Shown piece after piece: positions 49,257 to 59,809 of a stretch of 64,000 nt of DNA. Under the pieces are notes generated by a model. The model was not told the origin of the DNA, did not search any database, and saw nothing but the letters and a program-made list of their open reading frames with translations. The first letter of the stretch is position 1. Each line of letters begins with the position of its first letter. The stretch is from Chrysemys picta bellii (taxonomy: Eukaryota > Chordata > Testudines > Emydidae). Both the position numbers and the translations under genes were made by a program. Location: contig NW_027052960.1 of assembly GCF_011386835.1 (NCBI RefSeq), forward strand, positions 1-64,000, given 5' to 3'.

Positions 49257-49552
49257 ATCCCCTCCCTGGATCCCGGGGACTGGTATGCCGCCCTCCACCT
49301 GCAGGACGCGCACATCCACTTTCATATATTCGAGGGACACAGGCGTTTTCTCCGTTTCACAGTTGGGCAGGAGCACTACCAGTTTACTGTCCTCCCGTTT
49401 GGCCTGTCCATTGCCCCCGGGATACCACAAAGTTCATGTCTGTGGTAGTGGCCTACCTCAGACGTCGGGAGGTCCTATATCGATGACTGGCTGGTCAAGG
49501 GCAGCTCCAGATCGCAGGTGCTGGATCACATGGCGCTCCTCCTGTCCACGTG
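49257..49552 (+). pseudogene. DIRS-like reverse transcriptase fragment (copy 2)
   Basis: It is the same as 2520-2815, with the same in-frame stop and frameshifts. It was already dead when the large block duplicated. Confidence 0.65.
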
Positions 49553-50081
49553 TGTCACGGAGTATTGGGGGACTCAGGGCCCTGCACCCCCGGCTTCCTG
49601 CGATTCACCAGGACTCTCAGCCAGCCAGTAAAGCAGAAGGTTTATTTGGATGACAGGAATACAGTCCAAGACAGGTCTTGCAGGCACAGACCACAGGGCC
49701 CCCCTCAGTTAGGTCCAGCTTGGGGTCCCAGGGCATCCCAGCCCACCCCCCTTTGGGGGGGTCAGAGCCATCTCTGCCTCCCAGCCATCTCTCCAGCTCG
49801 CTTCCAGCACTCTGCTTCCAGCGACCCCTCCCACAGCCTTTGTTCAGTTTCCCGGGCTCAGGAGTCACCTGGCCTTCAACCCCTTCCTGGGTTCTCATGT
49901 TACACACTCAGGTATGCGCCCTCGGGCAGATCCCATCCTCCAATGCAGACTATCCCAGCCCCACTCCCCTGACAGCATTCACACACCACAGTGAGAACAG
50001 GCCCAGTTCGTCACATCTCTCCCCCCTTCAAGACCGAACTGAGCAGGGTCACTTTAGCCAGTGACCCGGGGAAGTTCGAAC

Positions 50082-51935
50082 CTACCCCCGTTCCCATGGA
50101 TGCCCCCGCATCCCTCCCATTCCTTGGTGAGAATTACACCAGGCCCCTCCAGTTTCACGCCCCCCCTTAGGTCGGGGGTGCTTGATGGCACTCGCAGTTC
50201 GCATGTGGGAAGGTTTATGCGGCCTGTGCCCTTTCCCCACCCCCATACCTCTGGGGTTCCAACTGGGCTGTGGTCTTCTCCCAGCGCTCCAGTCTGGAGG
50301 TCTGTGCTTTGGGCTCTCTTGGTTCAGAGCCGCCCTTTTTACCTTGGCCACCCTCCGGAAAGGCTCCTCTATGCTGGGCAAGGGTCCTAAAGCTGTTTTC
50401 CCCTTGTCCCAGGCCTTCCTCCCCCTCTGACAGGGGTCACAGGATCGGCAGTACTGCCGGACAGTAACAAAGACCCCAGGCCAGTAAAAGCTCCGTAGCA
50501 GCCTCTGCTGGGTACGCCAGGTTCCCTGGTGCCCTGAGAGGGGAATGTCATGGGCCCGGCACAGCAGCTGGCGGCGATACTTCTGGGGTACCACCAGCTG
50601 CCTCCTGATCCCCCCTGACTCCATTTTCCCTGGGGGAGCCCATTCTCGGTACAGGAACCCCTTCTCCCACAGGAACCTTTTCCGGCCACCTCGTCCCATG
50701 GTCTGTACCGCATTGAGGTCGGCCAGGTCCCTTATCTTCCGCAAGGAGGGATCTCTCTGCAACTCGGCCTGGAACTCAGCAGCTGGGACGGGGATGGCCA
50801 CCTGCTCTTTCTCGCCCGCTGGGTCTGAAGCTGCAGCCTCCCTGAGCCGTGTCCCTGGGCGTTCCCTCCCCACCAGGTTAGGGTCCTGCGCCTCAGGCAA
50901 GGCACCCCCCCCAAGGCCAGGGCGCAGTGCCCCTCGCCAGCTCTGACTGCGGGTCACAACCAGTGCCCTCTGGGGGTTGCTTGGCCAGTTCTCCAGGTCC
51001 CTCCCCATCAATACCTCAGTGGGAAAATACGGGTGTACCCCCACATCCTTGGGGCCCTCCTTGGCCCCCCACTTCAGGTGTACCCTTGCCACGGGCACTT
51101 TGACTGGTGTTCCGCCCACCCCCTTCAGGGTCAGGTAGGTGTTGGGCACCACCTGATCTGGGGCCACCACCTCGGGCCGGGCCAGCGTCACCTCTGCGCC
51201 CGTATCCCAGTATCCATTGACCTTCCTCCCATCCACCTCCAGGGGAACAAGGTACTCTCTCCGGAGGGACAGCCCCGCGCCCACTGTATAAACCAAAAAC
51301 CCTGAGTCTGGAGCATCCAGCCCCCTAGAGGAGCTGGCCTGGGCCCCTTCTCTCTCTTGAGCAGTTGATAAGCTGCCAGCCCCTCTTGCGTGAGAAGTCT
51401 GCCCCTCATCCGTCTGGGCCTCTACCAAGTTAACCCGGTGCGGGTTCGGTCTGCTCAGTCTGTCCTTGAGCTTGGGGCACTGGGCCCGAACGTGGCCTCT
51501 TCGGCCGCAGTAATAGCAGCTCATGTCCCGTGGGTCCCCTCGAGCCGGTCGGTTGTCCCTGACGCTGGGCATTCCCTGTGGGAGGGGATTCCCCATATTC
51601 CCCCTTTGGGAGGTCCCAGGGTGACTCTCTCTCTGCATCGCGGCGGGCCTGTTCCTTTGGGGCTCCTCCCTGCCACCCCCTGACCGGCTCTTTACAAACT
51701 CATCGGCCAGCTGCCCGGCGTGTCGCGGGTTCTCTGGCTTTCTGTCCACCAACCACAGCCTCAGGTCGGATGGGCACCGCTCATACAGTTGCTCCAGTAC
51801 CAGCAGTTTAATCAGGTCCTCCTTCGTCTGGGCCCCATCAGCCCACTTGCTGGCGTATCTTTCCATGCGGGCGGCTAGTTGCAGATATGAGATCTCAGGG
51901 GTTTTATCCTGACTCCGGAACCTTTCCCGGTACAT
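50082..51935 (-). CDS. Element A gag C-terminal / protease / integrase-fragment frame (copy 2)
   Basis: Its 617 codons differ from copy 1 at very few residues (for example R/Q and I/V near residues 119-125, from changes near 51565-51580). The SCAN-like domain, CCHC, DTGA protease site and HHCC zinc-binding region are intact as sequence. RT and RNase H are absent. Confidence 0.8.
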   Translation of the reverse strand: MYRERFRSQDKTPEISYLQLAARMERYASKWADGAQTKEDLIKLLVLEQLYERCPSDLRLWLVDRKPENPRHAGQLADEFVKSRSGGGREEPQRNRPAAMQRESHPGTSQRGNMGNPLPQGMPSVRDNRPARGDPRDMSCYYCGRRGHVRAQCPKLKDRLSRPNPHRVNLVEAQTDEGQTSHARGAGSLSTAQEREGAQASSSRGLDAPDSGFLVYTVGAGLSLRREYLVPLEVDGRKVNGYWDTGAEVTLARPEVVAPDQVVPNTYLTLKGVGGTPVKVPVARVHLKWGAKEGPKDVGVHPYFPTEVLMGRDLENWPSNPQRALVVTRSQSWRGALRPGLGGGALPEAQDPNLVGRERPGTRLREAAASDPAGEKEQVAIPVPAAEFQAELQRDPSLRKIRDLADLNAVQTMGRGGRKRFLWEKGFLYREWAPPGKMESGGIRRQLVVPQKYRRQLLCRAHDIPLSGHQGTWRTQQRLLRSFYWPGVFVTVRQYCRSCDPCQRGRKAWDKGKTALGPLPSIEEPFRRVAKVKRAALNQESPKHRPPDWSAGRRPQPSWNPRGMGVGKGHRPHKPSHMRTASAIKHPRPKGGRETGGAWCNSHQGMGGMRGHPWERG

Positions 51936-51943
51936 CTCAGGAG

Positions 51944-52783
51944 TCAGCCAAACTCTCGTAGCAGGGCCTTTTTGAATAGTTCGTAGTCCCCTTTCTCTGC
52001 CTCTTCCAGTTGGCGGTACAATGCCACGGCTTTGGGGTCCAGTAAGGGGGTAAGGACCCGGAGTCTGTCCGCGGGATCAACCCGGTGCAGCTCGCAGGCC
52101 GTCTCAAAGGCCGCCAGGAAGTCATCCATGTCCTCCCCCTCCTTGCGTGGGGCCAGGATGCACTTATCAAAGCTCCGTGCAGTCCTGGGTCCCCCCTCAC
52201 TCACCGCAGCCGGGGGTTCGCTGCCCTTCAATCTCGCCAGTTCCAGTTCATGCTGACGCTGTCTCTCTTCATGCTGTCTCTGTCTCTCTTTCTCCTCCCG
52301 TTCATGCTGTCTCTGTCTCTCTTTCTCCTCCCGTTCATGCTGATGCTGTCTCTCTTCATGCTGTCTCTCTTGTTCACGATCCCCCAGCTCTCTCAGTTTT
52401 AGCTCTTTCTCCCATTCCAGCCAATTCCGCTCCACGGGTGCCGAACGTCGCCGGGAGGATCCCCTGCTGGCCGGGGGGGTCACGGCGCCTTCGGTATTTG
52501 CTGGGCTCCTCCCCACCCTTCCCCTAGGCATAGGAAGGAGGGGTCTCGGGAAGCCCTCAGCAGCCGGCTGACCACTCCCAGCTGGGACAGACACTGGTGC
52601 CTGCGCTGCATTTGCCAGGCTGCTTCCCTGAGACACAGGGATCAGTTCATTCGCGCGATCTTCCGCCTCCAGCCGGGCAATGAGCTGTTCTTTGGTGAGC
52701 CTCCCAATGCACAGCCCCCTCTGCTTGCACAGCTCCACCAGGTCGCTCTTAAGCCGCTTGGCATACATCTTCCTGCTGGCCAC
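51944..52783 (-). CDS. Element A gag, N-terminal part (copy 2)
   Basis: This frame is identical in translation to 5207-6046 as far as I can see. It has the SAP-like start, the charged coiled coil and the same terminal frame break. Confidence 0.75.
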   Translation of the reverse strand: MASRKMYAKRLKSDLVELCKQRGLCIGRLTKEQLIARLEAEDRANELIPVSQGSSLANAAQAPVSVPAGSGQPAAEGFPRPLLPMPRGRVGRSPANTEGAVTPPASRGSSRRRSAPVERNWLEWEKELKLRELGDREQERQHEERQHQHEREEKERQRQHEREEKERQRQHEERQRQHELELARLKGSEPPAAVSEGGPRTARSFDKCILAPRKEGEDMDDFLAAFETACELHRVDPADRLRVLTPLLDPKAVALYRQLEEAEKGDYELFKKALLREFG

Positions 52784-55189
52784 TCACCGGCCTGTGTGCT
52801 CACCGCTCCCCACAGTTCCCAGGGGGACCCCTAGTGTGCCAGCCCTTCTCGAGGTCACCACCTCTCTGCCAGGGTCGAGCTGCAGACTCCTCCGCCCCTG
52901 GGACCACTCGCTGCGATCCCCCCGGGGGACCCTGTTACCGCAAAAGTCCTTCTCGCTGGTCACACACTCCCAGGGGTAATAACCGTCTCTCTCTCACTCT
53001 TCAGCATGCCTGGTCCCCGTCAATCCCCCTTTGTTTTACTGCTCCCCAGTCACTTACTGCAGGAAGCGCCGTCCACGGGGTGCAGTAGATCCCACCGCTG
53101 ACACCAGTTGTCACGGAGTATTGGGGGACTCAGGGCCCTGCACCCCCGGCCTCCTGCGATTCACCATGACTCTCAGCCAGCCAGTAAAGCAGAAGGTTTA
53201 TTTGGATGACAGGAATACAGTCCAAGACAGGTCTTGCAGGCACAGACAACAGGGCCCCCCTCAGTTAGGTCCAGCTTGGAGTCCCAGGGCATCCCACCCC
53301 ACCCCCTTTTTGGGGGGTCAGAGCAATCTCTGCCTCCCATCCATCTCTCCAGCCCGCTTCCAGCACTCTGCCTTCAGCGACCCCTCCCACAGCCTTTGTT
53401 CAGTTTCCCGGGCCAAGGTGTCACCTGGCCTCCAACCCCTTCCTGGGCTCCCATGCTACACGCCCAGGTATTCGCCCTCGGGCAGACTCCCATCCCCCAA
53501 TGCAGACTATCCTAGCCACACTCCCCTGTCAGCATTCACACACCACAGTAAGAACAGGCCCAGTTCGTCACACTGGGGTATTGGTTTTCATAACCATTTG
53601 TCCCCATAACGAGTGGCACTGGTGGTGATACTGGGAAACTGGAGTGTCTGAGGGAATTGCTTGTGTGACTTGTGGTTAGCCAGTGGGTGAGACCAAAGTC
53701 CTCTCTGGCTGACTGGTTTGGTGCCTTAGAGGTGGAGAAACCCCAGCCTGGGGCTGTAACTGGCCTGCTCTGAACGATTTGTCCTGAACTGACACTCTCC
53801 GTTGTGTCCCGCCAGAGGCCACATCGTTACACTTGGTTTTGCTCCCATCTATCAGAGTCCTCCTTCCCCACCCCCCAGCATGCAGCAGAGAAAAAGGCTG
53901 GTGCAGTGGATGGGGTGCTAGCCCTGAGAGACGTGGGTTCTACTCTCTCCCCCAGCCCCATGGATTTTCTGGCCGACCTTAGGGACAGGGTTTCAATGGT
54001 CTTTAGGCACCCAAAGATGCAGCCAGGTATCCAGTGGGGTTTACAAAGCACCAAACCTTCTAGGCACTTTTGAAAATCCCCCTAGGCCTAAATACCTTTG
54101 AAAATCTGGCCCTTAGTCTGTGAGTGTCTCAGTGCTCCATTTGTACAATGGGGATAAGAGCCCTGCTCTGCCTCACCGAGGGGTGTGAGGAGACCTAGGC
54201 TAGAGGTTGTGAGGTGCTCAGATACTGTGGTGATGGGGCCACGAGCCCTTACCTTGGTTTTCACCCCTTCTTTTCACCCCTCCCTCTTTTCTGAATGTAA
54301 CCATGGCTGGGTATCTTCTGTGTTCTGTTGTCAATGCCCCCAACCCCCCTGCACACAGAGAGATTCCTGTTTTACAGGCTCATCTAAGGACTTTCAGATC
54401 CTTAATTTCATACCCAGCCCTTTCTTCTCTGAATCACCCTGCCCCCGTTTGTAAACAAAACCCTGGGACCCAAGCTGGGAGCGGCACCTCTCTGAGCTCA
54501 CGCTCCAGTAGAACCCTGCAAATCTGTGGGTATCCGCTTTATAGCTGGGGACCATTTTTCTGGATAGCAGCGTGGCTACGGATACAAATTTTGTATCTGT
54601 GCAGGGCTCTCACAGTAAGAGTCGGGCGGGCAGCTGTGAGGAACCGTGGTGCAGACCCTCCACCTGCCCTGGCTGGGGTCTGCTCGGGCCCCCTGCCCAG
54701 GGCAGGTGGAGAGACCCAGACTCCCAGCTGCCTGCGTGGCCGGGGTGTGGCTCCGAGCTCCCCCCACATCCCCCGCTGGAGCACCACGCGGGCAGCTGTG
54801 GGGAGCCTGGGTCCCTCCACCTGCCCTGGGCAGAGGGCCTGAGCAACCCCTGAACAGCTCCTCCAGTGTGGAGCCGTGGGGAGCCGGGGTGGACCCTCCG
54901 CCTGCCCGCGGTGCAGGGTGGGGAGGGGCAGAGAGCAGCCCCTGGCTGTATCCCCGCCCCCCAGGCTCCCCACCTGGCCGAGGGCAGCTGGAGGGTCCGT
55001 GACTCTACGGGGCTCCCCACAGCTGCCCGCGCGGCTCTCCCTGACCGGGCTCTGGCTTCAGCCCGGCCATGGTAAGTAGAGTAAGCCACGGGAGCGGCTA
55101 GCCACAGACAAATTTTGCAGATCGGATGTGGATTCACATTTTTGTACCCACCCAGGGCTGTACAGTTAAGAGCTCCACCTAGGGCTAGG

Positions 55190-58100
55190 TGTGACGTTAT
55201 TGACATAAACTGGGACCGTATAGATCATTGTTGCAACCAAGGTCCTGTAGTGGCACCCAAATCTTGTATAAAGGGGGTCAAATGGGGTGTCTAGGACAAG
55301 GTTATGGTTTACTGGTTATGATTATGCTGTCTATATGTATCAGTTTTGTAGCTGAAGTTATGAATATTGGCTCTATACTGTCTGTATGGCAAACTTATGC
55401 TATGCTTCTGGGTGACATCCCAGACAAACTGGTGTTAGCTCTGCCTAGCCTGCTTGATGGCCCATTAAGGACCATCAGCTATACAATGGACCCATTGAGA
55501 GAAGGCAGATAAGCCTTGTAACTCAGCAAAGTGTGCAGGGACTGGCCCATGTGACTCCAGACTCCATTTTGCTGTAATTTTCCACAGTAAGAACAAAGAG
55601 GTGTTCTTACACCTGGAAAAGACTATATAAGGCTGATGCCTCATCTCCATCTTGTCTTCAATCCTGCTTCATACCTCTGGAGGAACTTTGCTACAAGCTG
55701 AAGCTTTGAACAAAGGACTGAGGACCCATCCCAGCGGGGGATGTATTCCAGAGACTTGATTTGAACCTGCAGTTTATTCCATCGCTGCTGCAAGCCTGAA
55801 CCAAGAACTTTGCCATTACTGTATGTAATTGATTCCATTTAACCAATTCTATCTCTCATCTCTATCTTTTTCCTTTTACGAATAAACCTTTAGATTTTAG
55901 ATTCTAAAGGATTGGCAGCAGCGTGATTTGTGGGAAAGATCTGATTTGTATATTGACCTGGGTCTGGGTCTTGGTCCTTTGGGATCAGGAGAACCTTTTT
56001 TCTTTTACTGGGGTATTGGTTTTCATAACCATTTGTCCCCATAACGAGTGGCACTGGTGGGAGTACTGGGAAACTGGAGTGTCTAAGGAGATTGCTTGTG
56101 AGACTTGCGGTTAGCCAGTGGGGTGAGACCGAAGTCCTCCTAGTCTGGCTGGTTTGGTTTGCCTTAGAGGTGGAAAAAACCCCAGCCTTGGGCTGTAACT
56201 GCCCTGTTTGAGCAATTTGTCCTGAGTTGGCACTCTCAGTTGGGTTCCGCCAGAACCGCATTGTCACAGTGGCGTAGTCGTGCTTGGATCCACAGAACCA
56301 GGTCAATTAAGCTTTGGGTCAGAGCCCCGCGCTGTCCAAATTTGAATTTTGGGATTGAGAGTTTTGTTGGTTAAAGAGCTGCTGCAATGGCTGAGCAAAG
56401 AGCATATGAGGGACTTGGCAAAAAAGCCCTGGAAAATTTGTGTTCAGAAAAGAGGATAAGCTTTAGAAAGAAAGCTACAAAGGAAGAACTGAGAAATCTG
56501 TTAATAGCCAGTGATCAGGGGGCAAGAGCAAAGCCCTTACCTGAGGCTGCAGAAGATGCAGAAAAAATTAGGATGCAAAAGGCGACGAGTAAACTGCAAT
56601 TTGAGCATGAACAGAAGCTAGCAGATCTTCGATTGCTGGAGAAGCAAAAAATAGCAGAGTTAGAAAGAGAGAGAGAGAAAGAAGCCGATCAAAGAAAGAA
56701 GGAGGCTGATGAGAGAGAAGAGAGAGCTCGTAAGGGGCGTCTAGAGCTGCTCATTGCTGAACAGGAGACTGCCAGACTTCAGCTCCAAGTAATGGAAGAG
56801 CGGAGAAAGTCATCCCCACCTGGTACTCCACTTCCCCCCCGCCATGAGAAAAACTGGGAAAGGATGTGTCCCATTTACAACGATACTGAGGATATAGAGG
56901 AGTTTTTGTCTACCTTTGAACGCCTCTGCAATCTGTACCAGATCCCTGAGGGTCAGCGAATGCCTGTCCTGCTGACCAGACTGACTGGAAAAGCCAGGGA
57001 GGTGTTTAATGACTTGGGGGAACAAGAAGCCTTAGATTATGAGCGGTTTAAGGATTCGGTGTTAAGGCGGTTCAAGGTTACTCCTGAATCTTACAGAGTT
57101 AAGTTTAGAGAGTTTAAAATGTCTAAGGATTGTACTTTTGTAGAATGTGCTCATAAGCTGATGGGTTTTGTTAAAAAGTGGGTTGTGGGAGCCAAGGCGC
57201 ATGGGAGTTTTGAAAAACTGCTGGATTTAATAACTTTGGAACAGTTCTTAGACATTGTGCCTGACAATGTGAGAGCAGCTGTGTGTGACAGGGACCCTGA
57301 GTCAGTCCTACGGGCAGCAGAGATTGCGGATGCCCATACCCAAAACAGGGCTCGAGAAGGGTGTAAAACCCCGGGGAAAAGTAATCACCATTCTCCCCAG
57401 TTCAAGAGGAGGGAAGGATTTAAAAATAAACCCGACTCTTCTAAAGGAGTTCAAGGGGGCCTGGAGGGTAGGAACTCACATCCCAGGACGGAACAGGTTA
57501 CATGCTATCACTGTGGTATCCTGGGCCACATGAGACCAGACTGCCCGACACTGAAGGGCAACCCAAAACCAGCAACCCCAAATGCCACGGCAAATGCTAA
57601 CCCTGTTGTTGTAAACTCACAGGCAAGCCACACAGAGCCCAGCATTGGTGCCCTGTGTGCAAATGCTGTTTCTGTGGTCTCGGAAGAATTTGACCTTAAA
57701 ACTCACATTAAAGTTAAATATGGGGGAAATAACGCAGAGTTTATTAGCAGTGCAGAAGTGAATGGAGAAAGGTGTATGGCATGGAGGGACACCGCAGCAG
57801 ATATTACTCTGGTTAAAGCAAGTCTGGTCCGGAAGGAAGATTATTTGCCAGGTGAAGATCTAACTGTTGTAGCCTTATCTAAGTATTTTGTCAGGGTGCC
57901 TTTGGCTAAAATCCACCTGAAATGGAAGGGATTGGAGGGCACCATGGTTGTGGGAGTAAAAGACATAATCCCTAAGGATATTATGATTGGAAATGATATT
58001 AAAGCTATGGTCAGTCAAGTTAATACAAACCAAGCACAAGAGAGGATTGATCCTAAGGTTGTGCCTATGGAGGGTTTCTCCAAAAGTTTGTCCTTGGAAA

Positions 58101-59776
58101 GTAGCTGTTTGGCTGTGAATGAAGTTTCTGAATGTCCATCTAATGTCTCAGAAGTAAATCTGGAATTAGATCAAGCGAAGGGAGAGGAGAACAAGGAGAT
58201 TTTGGATGAGTCTAGGCAGTCTTGTGAACTGATGGCTTTATCTAGTCAGCAGTTTGGGAAGGCAAGGAGAGTGGAAGATGAGTGTCCCTATACCTTATCT
58301 GTTTCCTGTGCGAAGAATAGCGACAGTGAAGGAAATGTGCCTGTGTCGGTCAGGGGTATTGACTTGCCTATGGAGGAAGCTACCCCAGTCTCCAAGCAGT
58401 TGTCTGTGAACAGCCCGGTTTGCTGGGACAAGGGAAATGAAATCCCAAACAGTATATCTAGTAAAGAAAAATGCGTCTCCAACTCTTTTTTGTCTGTGGA
58501 GCAGACAGAAGGTGCCTTTCGGCCTGTGATGGTTGAGAGTAATTTAGTTGTCTCAGAGTTGATTCTGGATTCAACTAAAGCCCAGGAAGGGAATGGTCCT
58601 AAGTTTGCATCTGCTGGGGAGAATGGCACCGTAACTAGGTTGCATCCAGTTAGTGTCTTAGCAAAATCCCAGAGACCAGAAAATTCTGGTGCTTGTATTT
58701 TGCCTGTTGCTCATGTGTGGTTGGAGAAGGGTGTAACAACTCTGTCTGATCAGGGTGATACCCTAGCCAGGGCACAAGGAGAGCGGAAAGGTAATTTGGT
58801 TGTGGTACCTACGGACAGTTTAACAACTTGTAGCAAAAAGGAAAAAATTCCTAAGCTTGTGTGTGGCAAAGAGAAGGGAAGTATTTCTAACCTTGTATCT
58901 AGGAAGTCTATGGGTTCACCTGAAAGGGGATTGTGTAGAGATCTGCCTGATGGGCCAGAGGTGATCCTGAATGTAAGTAAGACCCAGACAGAGTCTGTTG
59001 TTGCTCAGGAAAGTGTGCCTTTAGAGCAAGCCCTAGGTGAAGAGGGTAAGGGCAGAATTTCTGTGAGGGGTGATTTGCTGCTTATAAAAGCTCCTGGAGA
59101 AAGGAATCCTCATGGTACTCGGTGCAAGCAGTTCCCTGCCACTGAAGGGTGTGAGAGTGATTTAATCAAGGAAGTTTCAGTTCCCAGCGGCCAAAAATTG
59201 TCTGTTGTGAATGGATCCACTGACTTTCCTTTTAAAAGATCCAGTGTGGGTAGCTTTGAGAAGGTCTCAGAGGAAGTAAAAGTTGTTAAGGAATTGAGGC
59301 AGCCCTATAACCAAGTGGCTGTGTGGGGCCAACTTGTTGGGGAGACAATGGTGTTGGAACAGGAATGTCTCCTTTCTGATTCTTTAGCCGAGCAGTTTGG
59401 GCTTCAGGGTTTGAGGACAGATTTGGTTACTGATGTGTCAGAGCAGAGCAGTTTTATGGCTAAATGCTTGAGGATGCGGGGGAGAGCAAGCAAACTCTCA
59501 CCCGCAGACTCTTTGGATTTGTGTGGTATCTCTTTAAGGCAGAGTCCAGCCTTGGAAATTATAGCAGTTAAGGATATGAAAACTGGTGGACTGGCTCTGG
59601 TCTGGGGTAGTGCAAATTACTTGCCTGGCTGGGAAAGGGAGGACTTGCTAATAGCTGTTAGCACAGAGGGCCCACCCCATCAGCCAGTAAATTCTGTTAA
59701 GCAAGAGAAATCAGGGTTTGATTCTGCAGGACAAGGAGGAAAGAGAAAACTGAATTTTGCAAAGGGAAGCCACAGG
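55190..59776 (+). mobile_element. Element B1 left part (copy 2)
   Basis: The LTR is at 55190-56268 and the gag-protease frame follows from 56387. The element is again interrupted at 59776/59777 by B2, with the acagg target bases before the junction. Its right part (X and 3' LTR) lies beyond the window. Confidence 0.9.
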
Positions 59777-59809
59777 TGTGACAATGCGGTTCTGGCGGAA
59801 CCCAACTGA
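56387..59809 (+). CDS. Element B1 gag-protease-spacer polyprotein (copy 2)
   Basis: The frame has 1140 codons, open as in copy 1, with the same DTAAD site. Differences from copy 1 are rare (Q to K near residue 49), except for a cluster of nine base changes at 59212-59400 in the spacer. There copy 1 instead agrees with element B2. Confidence 0.85.
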   Translation: MAEQRAYEGLGKKALENLCSEKRISFRKKATKEELRNLLIASDQGARAKPLPEAAEDAEKIRMQKATSKLQFEHEQKLADLRLLEKQKIAELEREREKEADQRKKEADEREERARKGRLELLIAEQETARLQLQVMEERRKSSPPGTPLPPRHEKNWERMCPIYNDTEDIEEFLSTFERLCNLYQIPEGQRMPVLLTRLTGKAREVFNDLGEQEALDYERFKDSVLRRFKVTPESYRVKFREFKMSKDCTFVECAHKLMGFVKKWVVGAKAHGSFEKLLDLITLEQFLDIVPDNVRAAVCDRDPESVLRAAEIADAHTQNRAREGCKTPGKSNHHSPQFKRREGFKNKPDSSKGVQGGLEGRNSHPRTEQVTCYHCGILGHMRPDCPTLKGNPKPATPNATANANPVVVNSQASHTEPSIGALCANAVSVVSEEFDLKTHIKVKYGGNNAEFISSAEVNGERCMAWRDTAADITLVKASLVRKEDYLPGEDLTVVALSKYFVRVPLAKIHLKWKGLEGTMVVGVKDIIPKDIMIGNDIKAMVSQVNTNQAQERIDPKVVPMEGFSKSLSLESSCLAVNEVSECPSNVSEVNLELDQAKGEENKEILDESRQSCELMALSSQQFGKARRVEDECPYTLSVSCAKNSDSEGNVPVSVRGIDLPMEEATPVSKQLSVNSPVCWDKGNEIPNSISSKEKCVSNSFLSVEQTEGAFRPVMVESNLVVSELILDSTKAQEGNGPKFASAGENGTVTRLHPVSVLAKSQRPENSGACILPVAHVWLEKGVTTLSDQGDTLARAQGERKGNLVVVPTDSLTTCSKKEKIPKLVCGKEKGSISNLVSRKSMGSPERGLCRDLPDGPEVILNVSKTQTESVVAQESVPLEQALGEEGKGRISVRGDLLLIKAPGERNPHGTRCKQFPATEGCESDLIKEVSVPSGQKLSVVNGSTDFPFKRSSVGSFEKVSEEVKVVKELRQPYNQVAVWGQLVGETMVLEQECLLSDSLAEQFGLQGLRTDLVTDVSEQSSFMAKCLRMRGRASKLSPADSLDLCGISLRQSPALEIIAVKDMKTGGLALVWGSANYLPGWEREDLLIAVSTEGPPHQPVNSVKQEKSGFDSAGQGGKRKLNFAKGSHRCDNAVLAEPN

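Larger units (their letters stand above)
49553..53572 (-). mobile_element. Element A (copy 2)
   Basis: The LTRs are at 49553-50015 and 53109-53572, with the primer-binding site at 53089-53106. All structural features of copy 1 recur, including the missing RT/RNase H and the unmatched flanks, so both predate the duplication. Confidence 0.85.
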